Notes under the pieces: generated by a model
What the model was told of the DNA's origin: nothing
Database searches by the model: none
What the model saw: the letters and a program-made list of their open reading frames with translations, nothing else
Position numbers and translations under genes: made by a program
Shown: positions 45,675 through 54,315 of the stretch, piece by piece
Layout of the letters: every line of letters starts with the position of its first letter
How positions within the stretch are numbered: position 1 is the stretch's first letter
NCBI GenBank assembly: GCA_902776305.1
Contig: CACYPS010000012.1
Coordinates: forward strand, 1 to 64,000
Direction: 5' to 3'
Source: an uncultured Lachnospiraceae bacterium
Lineage (GTDB): Bacteria > Bacillota > Clostridia > Lachnospirales > Lachnospiraceae
DNA: 64,000 nucleotides

Positions 45675-46436
45675 GTGCTCACAAAAAGAATCATTCCCTG
45701 CCTCGATGTCAACGCGGGCAGAGTAGTAAAAGGTGTAAATTTTGTCGATCTCAAAGATGCCGGAGATCCGGTCGAGATTGCTAAAGCATATGATCTGGAA
45801 GGCGCTGATGAGCTTGTATTCCTCGATATCACGGCGTCCTCGGACAATCGCGAGACGGTCGTCGATATGGTCGAACGAGTCGGTGATCAGGTCTTCATTC
45901 CGTTCACGGTCGGCGGCGGTATACGCACGGTCGAAGATATGAGAAAGATCCTTCGCGCGGGAGCGGATAAGATTTCCGTAAATTCCGCAGCAATTGACAA
46001 TCCGGAACTGATCCGTGAGGGTGCGGAGAAATTCGGCAGTCAGTGCATCGTTCTGGCTATTGACGCCAAGAAGAGGAAGGATGCGGAAGGCTGGACAGTC
46101 TACAAGCACGGCGGAAGAATCGATACCGGGCTCGATGCGGTCGAGTGGGCGAGGAAGGCTGTAGAGCTGGGAGCAGGAGAGATCCTGCTGACTTCCATGG
46201 ACGGCGACGGCACGAAGAACGGATATGATCTGAAGCTCACAAGAGCGATTTCGGATGCGGTCGGCGTTCCGGTCATCGCATCCGGCGGCGCTGGAACTAT
46301 GGAACACTTTGTTGAGGCTGTCACGGAGGGCGGTGCGGATGCGGCTCTGGCGGCGTCGCTGTTCCATTACAAGATCATGACGATCCGCGAGGTCAAGGAA
46401 TATATGCGTGAGCGTGGGGTCGAAGTGAGACTCTAA
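45675..46436 (+). CDS. hisF: Imidazole glycerol phosphate synthase, cyclase subunit
   Basis: 253 residues, TIM barrel. GTG start with AGGAGGAG six bases before. Catalytic Asp11 (IIPCLDV) and the second Asp in LAIDAKK are present, and phosphate-binding loops [10 protein letters not shown] and ASGGAGT are intact. Works with HisH to form imidazole glycerol phosphate and AICAR. Confidence 0.97.
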   Translation: MLTKRIIPCLDVNAGRVVKGVNFVDLKDAGDPVEIAKAYDLEGADELVFLDITASSDNRETVVDMVERVGDQVFIPFTVGGGIRTVEDMRKILRAGADKISVNSAAIDNPELIREGAEKFGSQCIVLAIDAKKRKDAEGWTVYKHGGRIDTGLDAVEWARKAVELGAGEILLTSMDGDGTKNGYDLKLTRAISDAVGVPVIASGGAGTMEHFVEAVTEGGADAALAASLFHYKIMTIREVKEYMRERGVEVRL

Positions 46437-46548
46437 AGTGAAGAAATAAACTTTTCGCTTGCTGCTATTCAGCAGTTTCATCATTTAAAAAATGCTAATG
46501 CTCAAAGTGAGAAGTTCGAGTAAAAGTTAATTCGAAGTGAGAAAAATT

Positions 46549-47214
46549 ATGGCTATTACAGGTGAATGGGAAGCGGCTCTCAAGCCGGAATTCGGCAAGC
46601 CGTACTATGCAAAGCTTTATAAGACGGTGATCCATGAATACAGAACGCATGTGATCTATCCGCCGAGCAACGATGTCTTCAACGCCTTCAATTTCACGCC
46701 GCTCGAGAAAGTGAAGGTAGTCATTCTCGGGCAGGATCCCTACCATGGGGAAGGTCAGGCCAACGGTCTGTGCTTCTCCGTGCACAAGGGAATCCGTATA
46801 CCCCCGTCTCTGGTCAACATCTATAAGGAGCTGAACAGCGATCTCGGATGCACGATTCCGGACAACGGGGATCTTACACCATGGGCGAAGCAGGGCGTAT
46901 TGCTTCTCAACACGGTCCTGACTGTGCGCGCCCATGAAGCCAACTCCCACCGCGGGATAGGTTGGGAAGAATTCACGGACGCCTGTATCAAGGTTCTTGC
47001 AGAGCAGGACCGGCCGCTTGTCTTTATACTCTGGGGGACGCCGGCACGGCGGAAAAAGGCTCTTATCCACAATCCGAAGCACCTGATCGTCGAATCACCT
47101 CATCCGAGCCCGCTTTCGGCTCACAACGGGTTTTTCGGCAGTAAGCCGTTTTCGAAGACAAATGCATATCTGGAATCAGTCGGTCTTGAACCGATCGACT
47201 GGCAGATACGGTAA
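46549..47214 (+). CDS. ung: Uracil-DNA glycosylase
   Basis: 221 residues from the ATG at 46549; a GTG four codons earlier is possible. Family 1 motif GQDPYHGEGQANGL has the catalytic Asp63, and HPSPLSAHNGF supplies the catalytic His and the DNA-intercalating loop. It removes uracil from DNA at the start of base-excision repair. A shortened long-hairpin element follows ten bases after the stop. Confidence 0.97.
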   Translation: MAITGEWEAALKPEFGKPYYAKLYKTVIHEYRTHVIYPPSNDVFNAFNFTPLEKVKVVILGQDPYHGEGQANGLCFSVHKGIRIPPSLVNIYKELNSDLGCTIPDNGDLTPWAKQGVLLLNTVLTVRAHEANSHRGIGWEEFTDACIKVLAEQDRPLVFILWGTPARRKKALIHNPKHLIVESPHPSPLSAHNGFFGSKPFSKTNAYLESVGLEPIDWQIR

Positions 47215-47223
47215 GAAACTAAT

Positions 47224-47315
47224 ACTTCCCACTTGATTATCATAGACAGCCAGGCGACGCCCTTCGATTGCATTTTTAATGATATCGACTGTGCGTCAGG
47301 TATGGAGTGGGGAGT
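47224..47315. repeat. Long-hairpin element, copy D (core deleted)
   Basis: Keeps the ACTTCCCAC left end, then jumps to GCGACGCCC, GATTGCATTTTTAATGAT, CGACTGTGCGTCAGG and GTGGGGAGT. About 100 bp of core are missing relative to copies B and E. It follows ung. Confidence 0.8.
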
Positions 47316-47352
47316 ATGAGCATGAAATAAACAGACAACGAAGGGTTAAAAT

Positions 47353-48993
47353 ATGGCAGAAAAAAAAGGGGCGGTGGTCAAACAGGCCGCCTTCCTTATG
47401 GCAGCACAGCTGATATGCAGCGTAGTCGGACTCCTTTATCGAAGCCCGCTCCATCTGATTATGGGAGACGTAGGTGACGGATATTATACCTACGCCTATG
47501 AATGGTACACAATTATTCTTCTTATCTCTTCTTATAGTATACCCATGGCAATCTCCAAAGTAATGGCGGAGAGACTGGCCCTCGGTCAATACCGCAATGC
47601 ACAGAAGGTCTTTCACGGTGCGCTTCTGTATGTTCTCGGCGTAGGCGGAATCGGAGCATGCGTCGCGTTTTTCGGAGCACCGCTTTTCCTCACAGCTACC
47701 CCGGATGCTGTCCTGGCCCTCAGGATACTCGCACCGACTATTCTTTTGTCCGGCTTTTTAGGATGTCTCCGCGGTTACTTCCAGGCTCAGAATAACATGA
47801 TGCCGACGGCGATTTCGCGTGTCGTGGAACAGATCCTGAACGCGATCATGTCGGTCTTTGCCGCATGGCTTCTCACGAGACCATATTTAGGCAATGAGAA
47901 TCTTACGGGAAAATTCGGTGCCGCAGGCGGCACCATCGGTACCGGCTCCGGTGTTGCGATCGGCATAGTGTTCATGCTTTTCATGTATATGCTGAATCGC
48001 AAGACTTACATGGCTCAGATCGAAAGCGATAAGACAGGAAAGACGGAGAGCTTTGCAGACGTGTTCAAAGTTATTTTCCTTATGGTCACGCCTATTATCT
48101 TTGCAACTTGTATCTACAATGCGACAGCCATCGTTGATCAGAACATATTCAGTTATTCCATGGTGGCCAGAGGCGTAGGAGCGATGGACATCAGTCGACA
48201 GTACGCTTTGTTCGGTTATCGCTTCAAGCCTATCATCAATATACCGATCGCACTCTCATCGGCAACATCGACAGCCCTAATCCCTGCGGTAGCCACTGCT
48301 ATGGCGTCGAACAACAGAAAGGATGCGAAAGATAAGATCAACGAATGCATGTTGTTGTCCACATTCATCGCCATTCCGGCTGCTATCGGACTGTGTGTGC
48401 TTTCATATCCGGTCATCCGCATTCTGTATCCTACGGGTGATGTGAAGGGTGCTGCCATGCTGCTCTCACTCGGATCGATTTCAGTAGTATTTTACAGTCT
48501 TTCTACAGTAACCAACGGCGTTCTGCAGGGACTCGGACATCCGTCCGTTCCGGTGCGCAATGCGGCGGTGGCGCTGGCAATTAACGCGCTGGCGGCATTT
48601 GTCACCGTAAGATACCTCGGAATGGGAGCAACGGGAGTATTGCTCGCAACGGTACTCTATGCATATACCGTAATGACTATGAATGCCGTTGCACTGAAGA
48701 AATTTCTGGGTTACGAGCATGATATAAAGAGGCTCATTCTCCAGCCGCTCAAAGCGGCTCTGGTCATGGGCGCTGTCGTAGGAATCGTATTCTGGGTGCC
48801 GTACAAACTGCTTCCGGGAGTCTTCGACAGATATCTCATGAGCGCCGTCCTGACGATGGTGTCCGTGCTGATCGGTGTAATCGTTTATGCGATCATCTAT
48901 ACCAAATCGACGGGTATGACAGACGCGGAAATCAGACGTCTGCCGATGGGAACAAAGATACTTGTACTTCTCAGGAAACTACATGTCCGATAA
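47353..48993 (+). CDS. Polysaccharide/lipid flippase of the SpoVB/MurJ-like MOP family
   Basis: 546 residues, about fourteen membrane segments with the MOP-family layout. Blocks such as SGFLGCLRGYFQAQNNMMP and IPIALSSATSTALIPAVA match SpoVB/YtgP-type exporters. It probably flips undecaprenyl-linked precursors such as lipid II or a polysaccharide unit. Not resolvable between SpoVB, MurJ and a capsule flippase from sequence alone. Confidence 0.85.
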   Translation: MAEKKGAVVKQAAFLMAAQLICSVVGLLYRSPLHLIMGDVGDGYYTYAYEWYTIILLISSYSIPMAISKVMAERLALGQYRNAQKVFHGALLYVLGVGGIGACVAFFGAPLFLTATPDAVLALRILAPTILLSGFLGCLRGYFQAQNNMMPTAISRVVEQILNAIMSVFAAWLLTRPYLGNENLTGKFGAAGGTIGTGSGVAIGIVFMLFMYMLNRKTYMAQIESDKTGKTESFADVFKVIFLMVTPIIFATCIYNATAIVDQNIFSYSMVARGVGAMDISRQYALFGYRFKPIINIPIALSSATSTALIPAVATAMASNNRKDAKDKINECMLLSTFIAIPAAIGLCVLSYPVIRILYPTGDVKGAAMLLSLGSISVVFYSLSTVTNGVLQGLGHPSVPVRNAAVALAINALAAFVTVRYLGMGATGVLLATVLYAYTVMTMNAVALKKFLGYEHDIKRLILQPLKAALVMGAVVGIVFWVPYKLLPGVFDRYLMSAVLTMVSVLIGVIVYAIIYTKSTGMTDAEIRRLPMGTKILVLLRKLHVR

Positions 48994-49131
48994 GAGATGT
49001 TGCTTTTCTTGTGTTTCAGTAATATAATACATATCAATTTGATTTTGCGGGTTAAACCGTTAAAGTGAAATTCATTATAGAAGACATAGCTTCAATAATG
49101 TAAGAAGCATTTTTGAAAGGAGTGTATCAAC

Positions 49132-50871
49132 GTGGGAGAGAAGAAACTCATGCTCGGAAACGAAGCCATCGCACGCGGTCTCTGGGAGGCAGGCGTTAAG
49201 GTAGCTTCCGCTTATCCGGGAACACCGAGTACTGAAATCAGTGAGAACCTTGTACAGTACAAGGACGACCTGTATTGTGAGTGGGCACCGAATGAAAAGG
49301 TAGCGGCAGAAGTGGCCTTCGGCGCTTCTGTGGCAGGCGTTCGTTCATTTGCATGCATGAAAATGGTCGGATATAACGTCGCTGCCGATCCGGTTTATTC
49401 CGCTGCATATTCAGGCGTAGGACGCGGTATGGTCCTTACTGTCGCTGACGATCCGGGCCTTTACAGCTCACAGAATGAGCAGGATACGCGTGCCGTCTCC
49501 AGAGCAGCACAGATCCCGGTCTTGGAGCCGTCTGACAGCCAGGAAGCGAAGGATTTTACAAAGCTCGCTTATGAGATCAGCGAAAAATATGATAAGCCGG
49601 TAGTCGTCCGCACAACGACACGTCTTGCGCATTCTCAGGGTATTGTTGAGCTCTGCGATCGCGAGGAGATCGAGGACAAGGTTTATGAGACAAATATCGC
49701 GAAGAACGTTATGCTCCCGGCCAACGCCATCAAGCGTCATGTCATCGTTGAGGAAATGATGGAAAAGCTGTCGGAAGATGCATGTTCCATGGATATCAAC
49801 AGGATGGAAATCCGCGACACAAAGGTCGGTTTTATCACCAGCGGTATTCCGTATCTGTATATCCGTGAGGCAATGCCGGAAGCTTCCACACTGAAGCTCG
49901 GTCTGGTACATCCGCTCCCGAGAAAGCTCATTGAAGAGTTTGCTTCCAAAGTTGACCGCGTGATCGTATTTGAAGAACTCATGCCGGTCATCGAAGAGCA
50001 GGTCAAATCCTGGGGCATCGAGTGCGACGGCAAGAACATTTTCACGAAGATCGGCGAGTATTCCGCAAATATGATCCGTGAGCGCGTTCTCGGACAGAAG
50101 CTCGATATCACTCCGGAGACAAATGTACCGAATCGTCCGCCTATTCTCTGTCCGGGTTGTCCGCACAGAAGTACGTTCTGGGCTCTCAAGAGACTGAAGC
50201 TCCATGTGGCAGGCGACATCGGATGTTATACACTCGGCGCTGTCGCACCGCTTTCGACCATTGAGACATGTCTCTGCATGGGATCATCCATTTCCTCCCT
50301 GCACGGCATGGGCAAGGCGAAGGGTGAGGACTATATCAAGAACTGGGTATCCGTAATCGGTGATTCGACATTTATGCACACCGGTGTGAATTCTCTGATG
50401 AATATGGTCTACAACCAGAGCCATGGAACAGTCATTATTCTTGACAACAGAATTACAGCCATGACAGGACATCAGGATAACCCGGCAACCGGCAAGACTC
50501 TGATGGGTGAAACTGTCCCGGCTATCGATTTTGAGAAATTCTGCCACGGCATCGGTATTGAAAATGTATTCACCGTCAACGCTCTCGATCAGGCAGCCAT
50601 GATGGAAACGATTAAGAGAGAAGTGAAGGCAGATCATCTCTCCGTTATCGTTGCAAAATCCCCGTGCGCTCTCATCAAGGAGGCAAGGACCAAAAAGAAA
50701 TGCGTACCGCTTCCGGAGAAGTGCGTACACTGCGGCGCATGCACACGCCCGGGATGTCCGGCTCTTACAAAGAACAGTGACGGAACGATCTCGATCGACG
50801 CAACGATGTGCAACGGCTGCGGCCTGTGCCGTCAGCTCTGCCGTTTCGATGCTATTAAGGAGGTGGAGTGA
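49132..50871 (+). CDS. iorA: Indolepyruvate:ferredoxin oxidoreductase, alpha subunit
   Basis: 579 residues. GTG start with GAAAGGAG ahead. Domains in order: pyrimidine-binding PP-like (ASAYPGTPSTEISENL), transketolase-like middle, TPP-binding CPGCPHRSTFWALK and GDIGCYTLG, and a C-terminal ferredoxin domain with CVHCGACTRPGCPAL and CNGCGLCRQLC for two iron-sulfur clusters. It oxidises aryl pyruvates to aryl-acetyl-CoA with reduction of ferredoxin. Overlaps iorB by one base. Confidence 0.96.
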   Translation: MGEKKLMLGNEAIARGLWEAGVKVASAYPGTPSTEISENLVQYKDDLYCEWAPNEKVAAEVAFGASVAGVRSFACMKMVGYNVAADPVYSAAYSGVGRGMVLTVADDPGLYSSQNEQDTRAVSRAAQIPVLEPSDSQEAKDFTKLAYEISEKYDKPVVVRTTTRLAHSQGIVELCDREEIEDKVYETNIAKNVMLPANAIKRHVIVEEMMEKLSEDACSMDINRMEIRDTKVGFITSGIPYLYIREAMPEASTLKLGLVHPLPRKLIEEFASKVDRVIVFEELMPVIEEQVKSWGIECDGKNIFTKIGEYSANMIRERVLGQKLDITPETNVPNRPPILCPGCPHRSTFWALKRLKLHVAGDIGCYTLGAVAPLSTIETCLCMGSSISSLHGMGKAKGEDYIKNWVSVIGDSTFMHTGVNSLMNMVYNQSHGTVIILDNRITAMTGHQDNPATGKTLMGETVPAIDFEKFCHGIGIENVFTVNALDQAAMMETIKREVKADHLSVIVAKSPCALIKEARTKKKCVPLPEKCVHCGACTRPGCPALTKNSDGTISIDATMCNGCGLCRQLCRFDAIKEVE

Positions 50872-51443
50872 TGCAGACCAGAAATATTATGATCGTCGGT
50901 GTCGGCGGACAGGGTACTTTGATTGCCAGCCGTATTCTCGGCGGTATCGCTGTTACAGCAGGATATGATGTGAAGGTATCTGAAGTCCATGGTATGGCTC
51001 AGAGAGGCGGCTCGGTCGTGACTTTCGTGCGCTACGGCGATAAGGTCGAGGAGCCGATCGTGGAAGAGGGATGTGCTGATGTACTGATTGCATTTGAGAG
51101 GCTTGAGGCCAAGAGATATGCGCATTTCCTGAAGAAGGACGGCGTTCTGATCGTCAACGATACGCGCATCGATCCGATGCCGGTCGTAATCGGGGCAGCA
51201 GAGTATCCGGAGAACATTATCGAGGATATCGAGAAGAATCATACCGTCTATCGTGCGGATGCTACGGCGATTGCGATGGAGCTGGGGAATCCGAGGTGCT
51301 TTAATGTTGTGATTCTCGGTATGGCGGCTCGCCATATGGATTATAAGGTAGAGGATTGGTACGACATTATTGAGAGGACGGTGAAGCCGGCGACGGTGGG
51401 GGTGAATAAGAGGGCGTTTGACGCCGGGTATAATTTAAAGTAA
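50871..51443 (+). CDS. iorB: Indolepyruvate:ferredoxin oxidoreductase, beta subunit
   Basis: 190 residues, the gamma-type catalytic domain of 2-oxoacid:ferredoxin oxidoreductases (IMIVGVGGQGTLIASRILGG, then VHGMAQRGGSVVTFVRYG). The ATG overlaps the iorA stop (TGATG) and AAGGAGG lies within the iorA end, so the two subunits are made together. Confidence 0.95.
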   Translation: MQTRNIMIVGVGGQGTLIASRILGGIAVTAGYDVKVSEVHGMAQRGGSVVTFVRYGDKVEEPIVEEGCADVLIAFERLEAKRYAHFLKKDGVLIVNDTRIDPMPVVIGAAEYPENIIEDIEKNHTVYRADATAIAMELGNPRCFNVVILGMAARHMDYKVEDWYDIIERTVKPATVGVNKRAFDAGYNLK

Positions 51444-51472
51444 CAGTATTTTCGTATAAAAATAATTATCCA

Positions 51473-51670
51473 ACTTCCCACTCGCTGATCATGGACAGTC
51501 TCATCATAAAAAAATGCATCGTCGGGACGCTCCCGCTCGGTCTCGCTGGCAGCGGTACTAATAAATTTTCGGCGCTTGCGCTTGAAAATTTAAAGTACCG
51601 GCCGCTCGACGACGCCCGATCGATTGCATTTTTAATGATTCGACTGCGCGATAGGTATGGAGTGGGAAGT
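51473..51670. repeat. Long-hairpin element, copy E (complete, 198 bp)
   Basis: Full set of blocks between ACTTCCCAC and GTGGGAAGT, 29 bp after iorB. The loop-proximal stem is AAATTTTC/GAAAATTT, where copies B and H have AAAAATTC/GAATTTTT, so both sides changed together. Confidence 0.9.
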
Positions 51671-51696
51671 TTTAATAAAGCGGAAATACAAAAATC

Positions 51697-51739
51697 CTGC
51701 ACGGGAGAGTGTGAAAACCACCTACTGTGCAGTTTTTTG
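51697..51739 (+). terminator. Weak terminator-like hairpin, first of two related copies
   Basis: CTGCACGGG ... CTACTGTGCAG pairs at its base (CTGCAC/GTGCAG) and is followed by TTTTTTG. It is part of a direct repeat (about 51681-51780) that recurs at about 51871-51974 with a better stem. Confidence 0.55.
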
Positions 51740-51763
51740 TTGGGATTCTGGCTTCTTTGTGAG

Positions 51764-51862
51764 CAGTCTTATCATTAAAAATGTATTGTTGGGCCGCTCG
51801 ACGACGCCCGATCGATTGCATTTTTAATGATTCGACTGAGCGAGAGGTAAGGGGTGGGAAGT
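51764..51862. repeat. Long-hairpin element, copy F (core deleted)
   Basis: Starts with CAGTCTTATCATTAAAAATG, jumps directly to GGGCCGCTCGACGACGCCC and continues through GCATTTTTAATGATTCGACT to GTGGGAAGT. The central loop and half of the left arm are missing. Confidence 0.85.
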
Positions 51863-51886
51863 TTTATATACGGAAATACAAAAATA

Positions 51887-51929
51887 CTGCACAGGGGGGA
51901 GAGAGAACCGACCCCTGTGCAGTTTTTTG
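51887..51929 (+). terminator. Strong terminator, second of two related copies
   Basis: CTGCACAGGGG and CCCCTGTGCAG form an 11-bp perfect stem followed by TTTTTTG. The surrounding text (CGGAAATACAAAAAT before; TTGGGATACAGGCTTC after) repeats that around the hairpin at 51697. Confidence 0.85.
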
Positions 51930-51952
51930 TTGGGATACAGGCTTCGTCGTGA

Positions 51953-51974
51953 GCAGTCTCATCATAAAAAATTC
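51953..51974. repeat. Long-hairpin element, copy G (left-end fragment)
   Basis: CAGTCTCATCATAAAAAATTCAT matches the left arm of copies B and H and then diverges into AT-rich sequence. Confidence 0.6.
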
Positions 51975-52028
51975 ATCTATATATTTTTTTGAATTGTACA
52001 AATTTTTGAAAAATACTGCAAATTCCGC

Positions 52029-52143
52029 TTGACGTTCGTACGTTAAAGCGTTACACTTTAACTCAGCGAAAAAATCGCATGAGAAATATGTATCGGACAT
52101 CAATTTATTGTATTGTCCGGTAAGTAAACGTCCATATATGGAC
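52029..52143 (+). promoter_or_regulatory. Promoter and palindromic operator candidate before the SSS symporter
   Basis: TTGACG (52029) and TACACT (52052) with a 17-base spacer form a fair promoter. Downstream, the 14-base perfect palindrome GTCCATATATGGAC (52130-52143) lies about ten bases before the GGGAGG ribosome binding site, and CGGACA/TGTCCG forms another inverted pair at about 52094-52119. A repressor site overlapping the leader is plausible. Confidence 0.45.
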
Positions 52144-52162
52144 CGAGAGGGAGGAAATTCAA

Positions 52163-53710
52163 ATGGCACTTAAAGTTTGTCTACTGATTATTTTCTTTGC
52201 AATGATGATCGGCATCGGCTGGTACTCACGGCATCAGGCCAGGACCGTTGAAGGCTACGTTCTTGGCGGACGTTCCGTAGGACCGTGGATCTCGGCATTT
52301 GCATATGGAACCTCCTATTTCTCGGCAGTTGTATTCGTCGGTTATGCAGGTCAGTTCGGATGGAGATACGGACTTGCTTCCACATGGATCGGAATCGGAA
52401 ACGCGATCATAGGCTCTCTGATGGCTTGGGTCATCCTCGGCAGAAGAACGCGCGTCATGACAAAGCACCTGAATTCCGCAACCATGCCGGCTTTCTTCGA
52501 ATCAAGGTATGATTCCCAGTCACTTAAGATCGTGGCTTCCGCCATCATCTTTGTATTCCTGATTCCGTACACGGCTTCGGTATATAACGGTCTCTCCAAT
52601 CTTTTTGAGATGGCCTTCGGCATTCCCTATATCTACTGCGTAATGATGATGGCTGCGCTCACCTGTGTATATGTACTTCTGGGCGGTTACACTGCGACCG
52701 TTTACAACGACTTTGTACAGGGCATCATCATGCTGATCGGTATTGTCTGCGTAATCGGTGCTGTCCTCGGAGGACAGGGCGGTTTCATGAACGCAGTCAG
52801 AACACTTTCCGAGATTCCGAGTGATAACCCGGTAACGATGGGACAGCAGGGTGCATTTGCATCATTCTTCGGACCGGACCCGGTTGGACTCTTCTATGTA
52901 ATCGTTCTCACATCGCTCGGTACATGGGGCCTCCCGCAGATGGTCCAGAAGTTCTACGCTATTAAGAGCGAGAAAGCGGTAGCGACCGGAACAGTCGTTT
53001 CAACATTTTTCGCAGTGGTCATAGCAGGCGGTTCTTACTTCCTCGGCGGTTTTGCACGTCTGATTGACGTATCCAAGGTTTCAACCATCGCAGATGACGG
53101 CACTGTCAAGATGATGTACGATCATGTCATGCCGGCTCTGCTTGAGAATCTGCCGGATGTTCTGATGGGAATTCTGATCGTGCTTATCATGAGTGCGTCC
53201 ATGTCAACACTTTCTTCGCTGGTCCTGACATCCAGCTCGACTCTGACGCTTGATTTCCTGAAGGGAACACTCATCAAGGATATGAACGAGAAGAAACAGC
53301 TCTGGTGGCTCAGAACGCTGGTCGTTTTCTTCATCGTTATTTCTGTCGTGATTGCTATGAACCCGCCGACATTCATCGCACAGCTGATGGGTATCTCCTG
53401 GGGCGCTCTTGCCGGAGCATTCCTCGCACCGTTCCTGTACGGACTGTACTGGAAGGGCGTTACACAGGTATCCTGCTGGGCATCCTTTATATTCGGCGTG
53501 GGTCTCACGGTACTGAATCTGTTTACGGCATGGTTCAATCCGATTCAGGCAGGTGCTATCGCGATGCTCGGTGGACTTGTAATTGTTCCGCTTGTCTCGG
53601 TTCTGTCACCGAAGATGGATAAGAAGAAGGTAGACGCTATGTTCGCATGCTATGACGTCGAGGTCGAGGCTACGACGAAGAACATTCTTCCGGACGATAC
53701 GGATTATTAA
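52163..53710 (+). CDS. Sodium:solute symporter (SSS family)
   Basis: 515 residues with about thirteen membrane segments. SSS signatures are visible: VEGYVLGGRSVGPWISAFAYG near the N-terminus and GGYTATVYNDFVQGIIML in the middle. The family includes PutP, PanF and many organic-acid or amino-acid importers; the substrate cannot be told. GGGAGG lies 9 bases before the ATG. Confidence 0.9.
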   Translation: MALKVCLLIIFFAMMIGIGWYSRHQARTVEGYVLGGRSVGPWISAFAYGTSYFSAVVFVGYAGQFGWRYGLASTWIGIGNAIIGSLMAWVILGRRTRVMTKHLNSATMPAFFESRYDSQSLKIVASAIIFVFLIPYTASVYNGLSNLFEMAFGIPYIYCVMMMAALTCVYVLLGGYTATVYNDFVQGIIMLIGIVCVIGAVLGGQGGFMNAVRTLSEIPSDNPVTMGQQGAFASFFGPDPVGLFYVIVLTSLGTWGLPQMVQKFYAIKSEKAVATGTVVSTFFAVVIAGGSYFLGGFARLIDVSKVSTIADDGTVKMMYDHVMPALLENLPDVLMGILIVLIMSASMSTLSSLVLTSSSTLTLDFLKGTLIKDMNEKKQLWWLRTLVVFFIVISVVIAMNPPTFIAQLMGISWGALAGAFLAPFLYGLYWKGVTQVSCWASFIFGVGLTVLNLFTAWFNPIQAGAIAMLGGLVIVPLVSVLSPKMDKKKVDAMFACYDVEVEATTKNILPDDTDY

Positions 53711-53779
53711 TGAAGAGTTCAAGGGGTGGACACTCCCGTTAAATAGATGGTTTGCAGCCCTATTTGACCTTTACACATA

Positions 53780-53922
53780 GGGGGCTGTCGCATTAAGGCG
53801 CGGCACCACTACATATGGCAGACGTTATTTGCAAATGTCTGCCATATGTAGTGGTGGCACTGCCTAATGCGACAGCCTCTTTTGTCGTATAGGAAATTCC
53901 TCGAATTTCCTATACGACAAAA
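53780..53922. repeat. Palindromic element P4 with an adjacent perfect palindrome
   Basis: First palindrome (53780-53879): arms of about 45 bp, outer GGGGCTGTCGCATTA and TAATGCGACAGCC, inner CACCACTACATATGGCAGAC and GTCTGCCATATGTAGTGGTG, with a short loop. Second palindrome (53880-53922): two perfect 20-bp arms, TTTTGTCGTATAGGAAATTC on the left, with the three-base loop CTC. Together they match the layout of P3. Confidence 0.9.
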
Positions 53923-54315
53923 TCCTCAGCTACTCAATGCTCCACCGGAGTATTATTACGCATGCTTAGGCACGGCAGGATGCGCACTCTCACGGTATGG
54001 AAGAAGTCGCTGCGCGACCGTGCTCGGCGCGCAAAGTGAAATCTGGTTTCAACGTGTATGCGTTGGCACCGACAGCCTTAAGTGTATAGCCGGAAATCGT
54101 CTTTTCTGATAGCTTTGATATTTCTTCTGTATCCTGTATCGGGTTGTCAGGATTTATTAAACATAGTATCCTAATATATGTAATTGATATTGAGCAGAAG
54201 ATGCAAGAAAATCTCGGCGTTTTGTCGCGAGATAGTACTCACGTTGAAGAAACAGCTATGAAGAGACTTGAAATGAAGGAACCAAAAGCAGAATTCTTTA
54301 ATAAAGAAGAACATT
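53923..54315. other. Intergenic stretch without a recognised gene
   Basis: A GC-rich first part (to about 54090) and an AT-rich second part. One possible small peptide frame (start ATG at 54201, MQENLGVLSRDSTHVEE onward, highly charged) runs past the start of the next gene to 54362, without a clear ribosome binding site. I do not call it a gene. Confidence 0.4.

Noticed and set aside
51473-51670. Integron attC site explanation for the hairpin elements
   Set aside because: No integrase gene and no recognisable paired core sites; copies lie after ordinary chromosomal genes.
53867-54109. 80-codon frame after the SSS symporter
   Set aside because: Starts inside palindromic element P4; composition looks non-coding.
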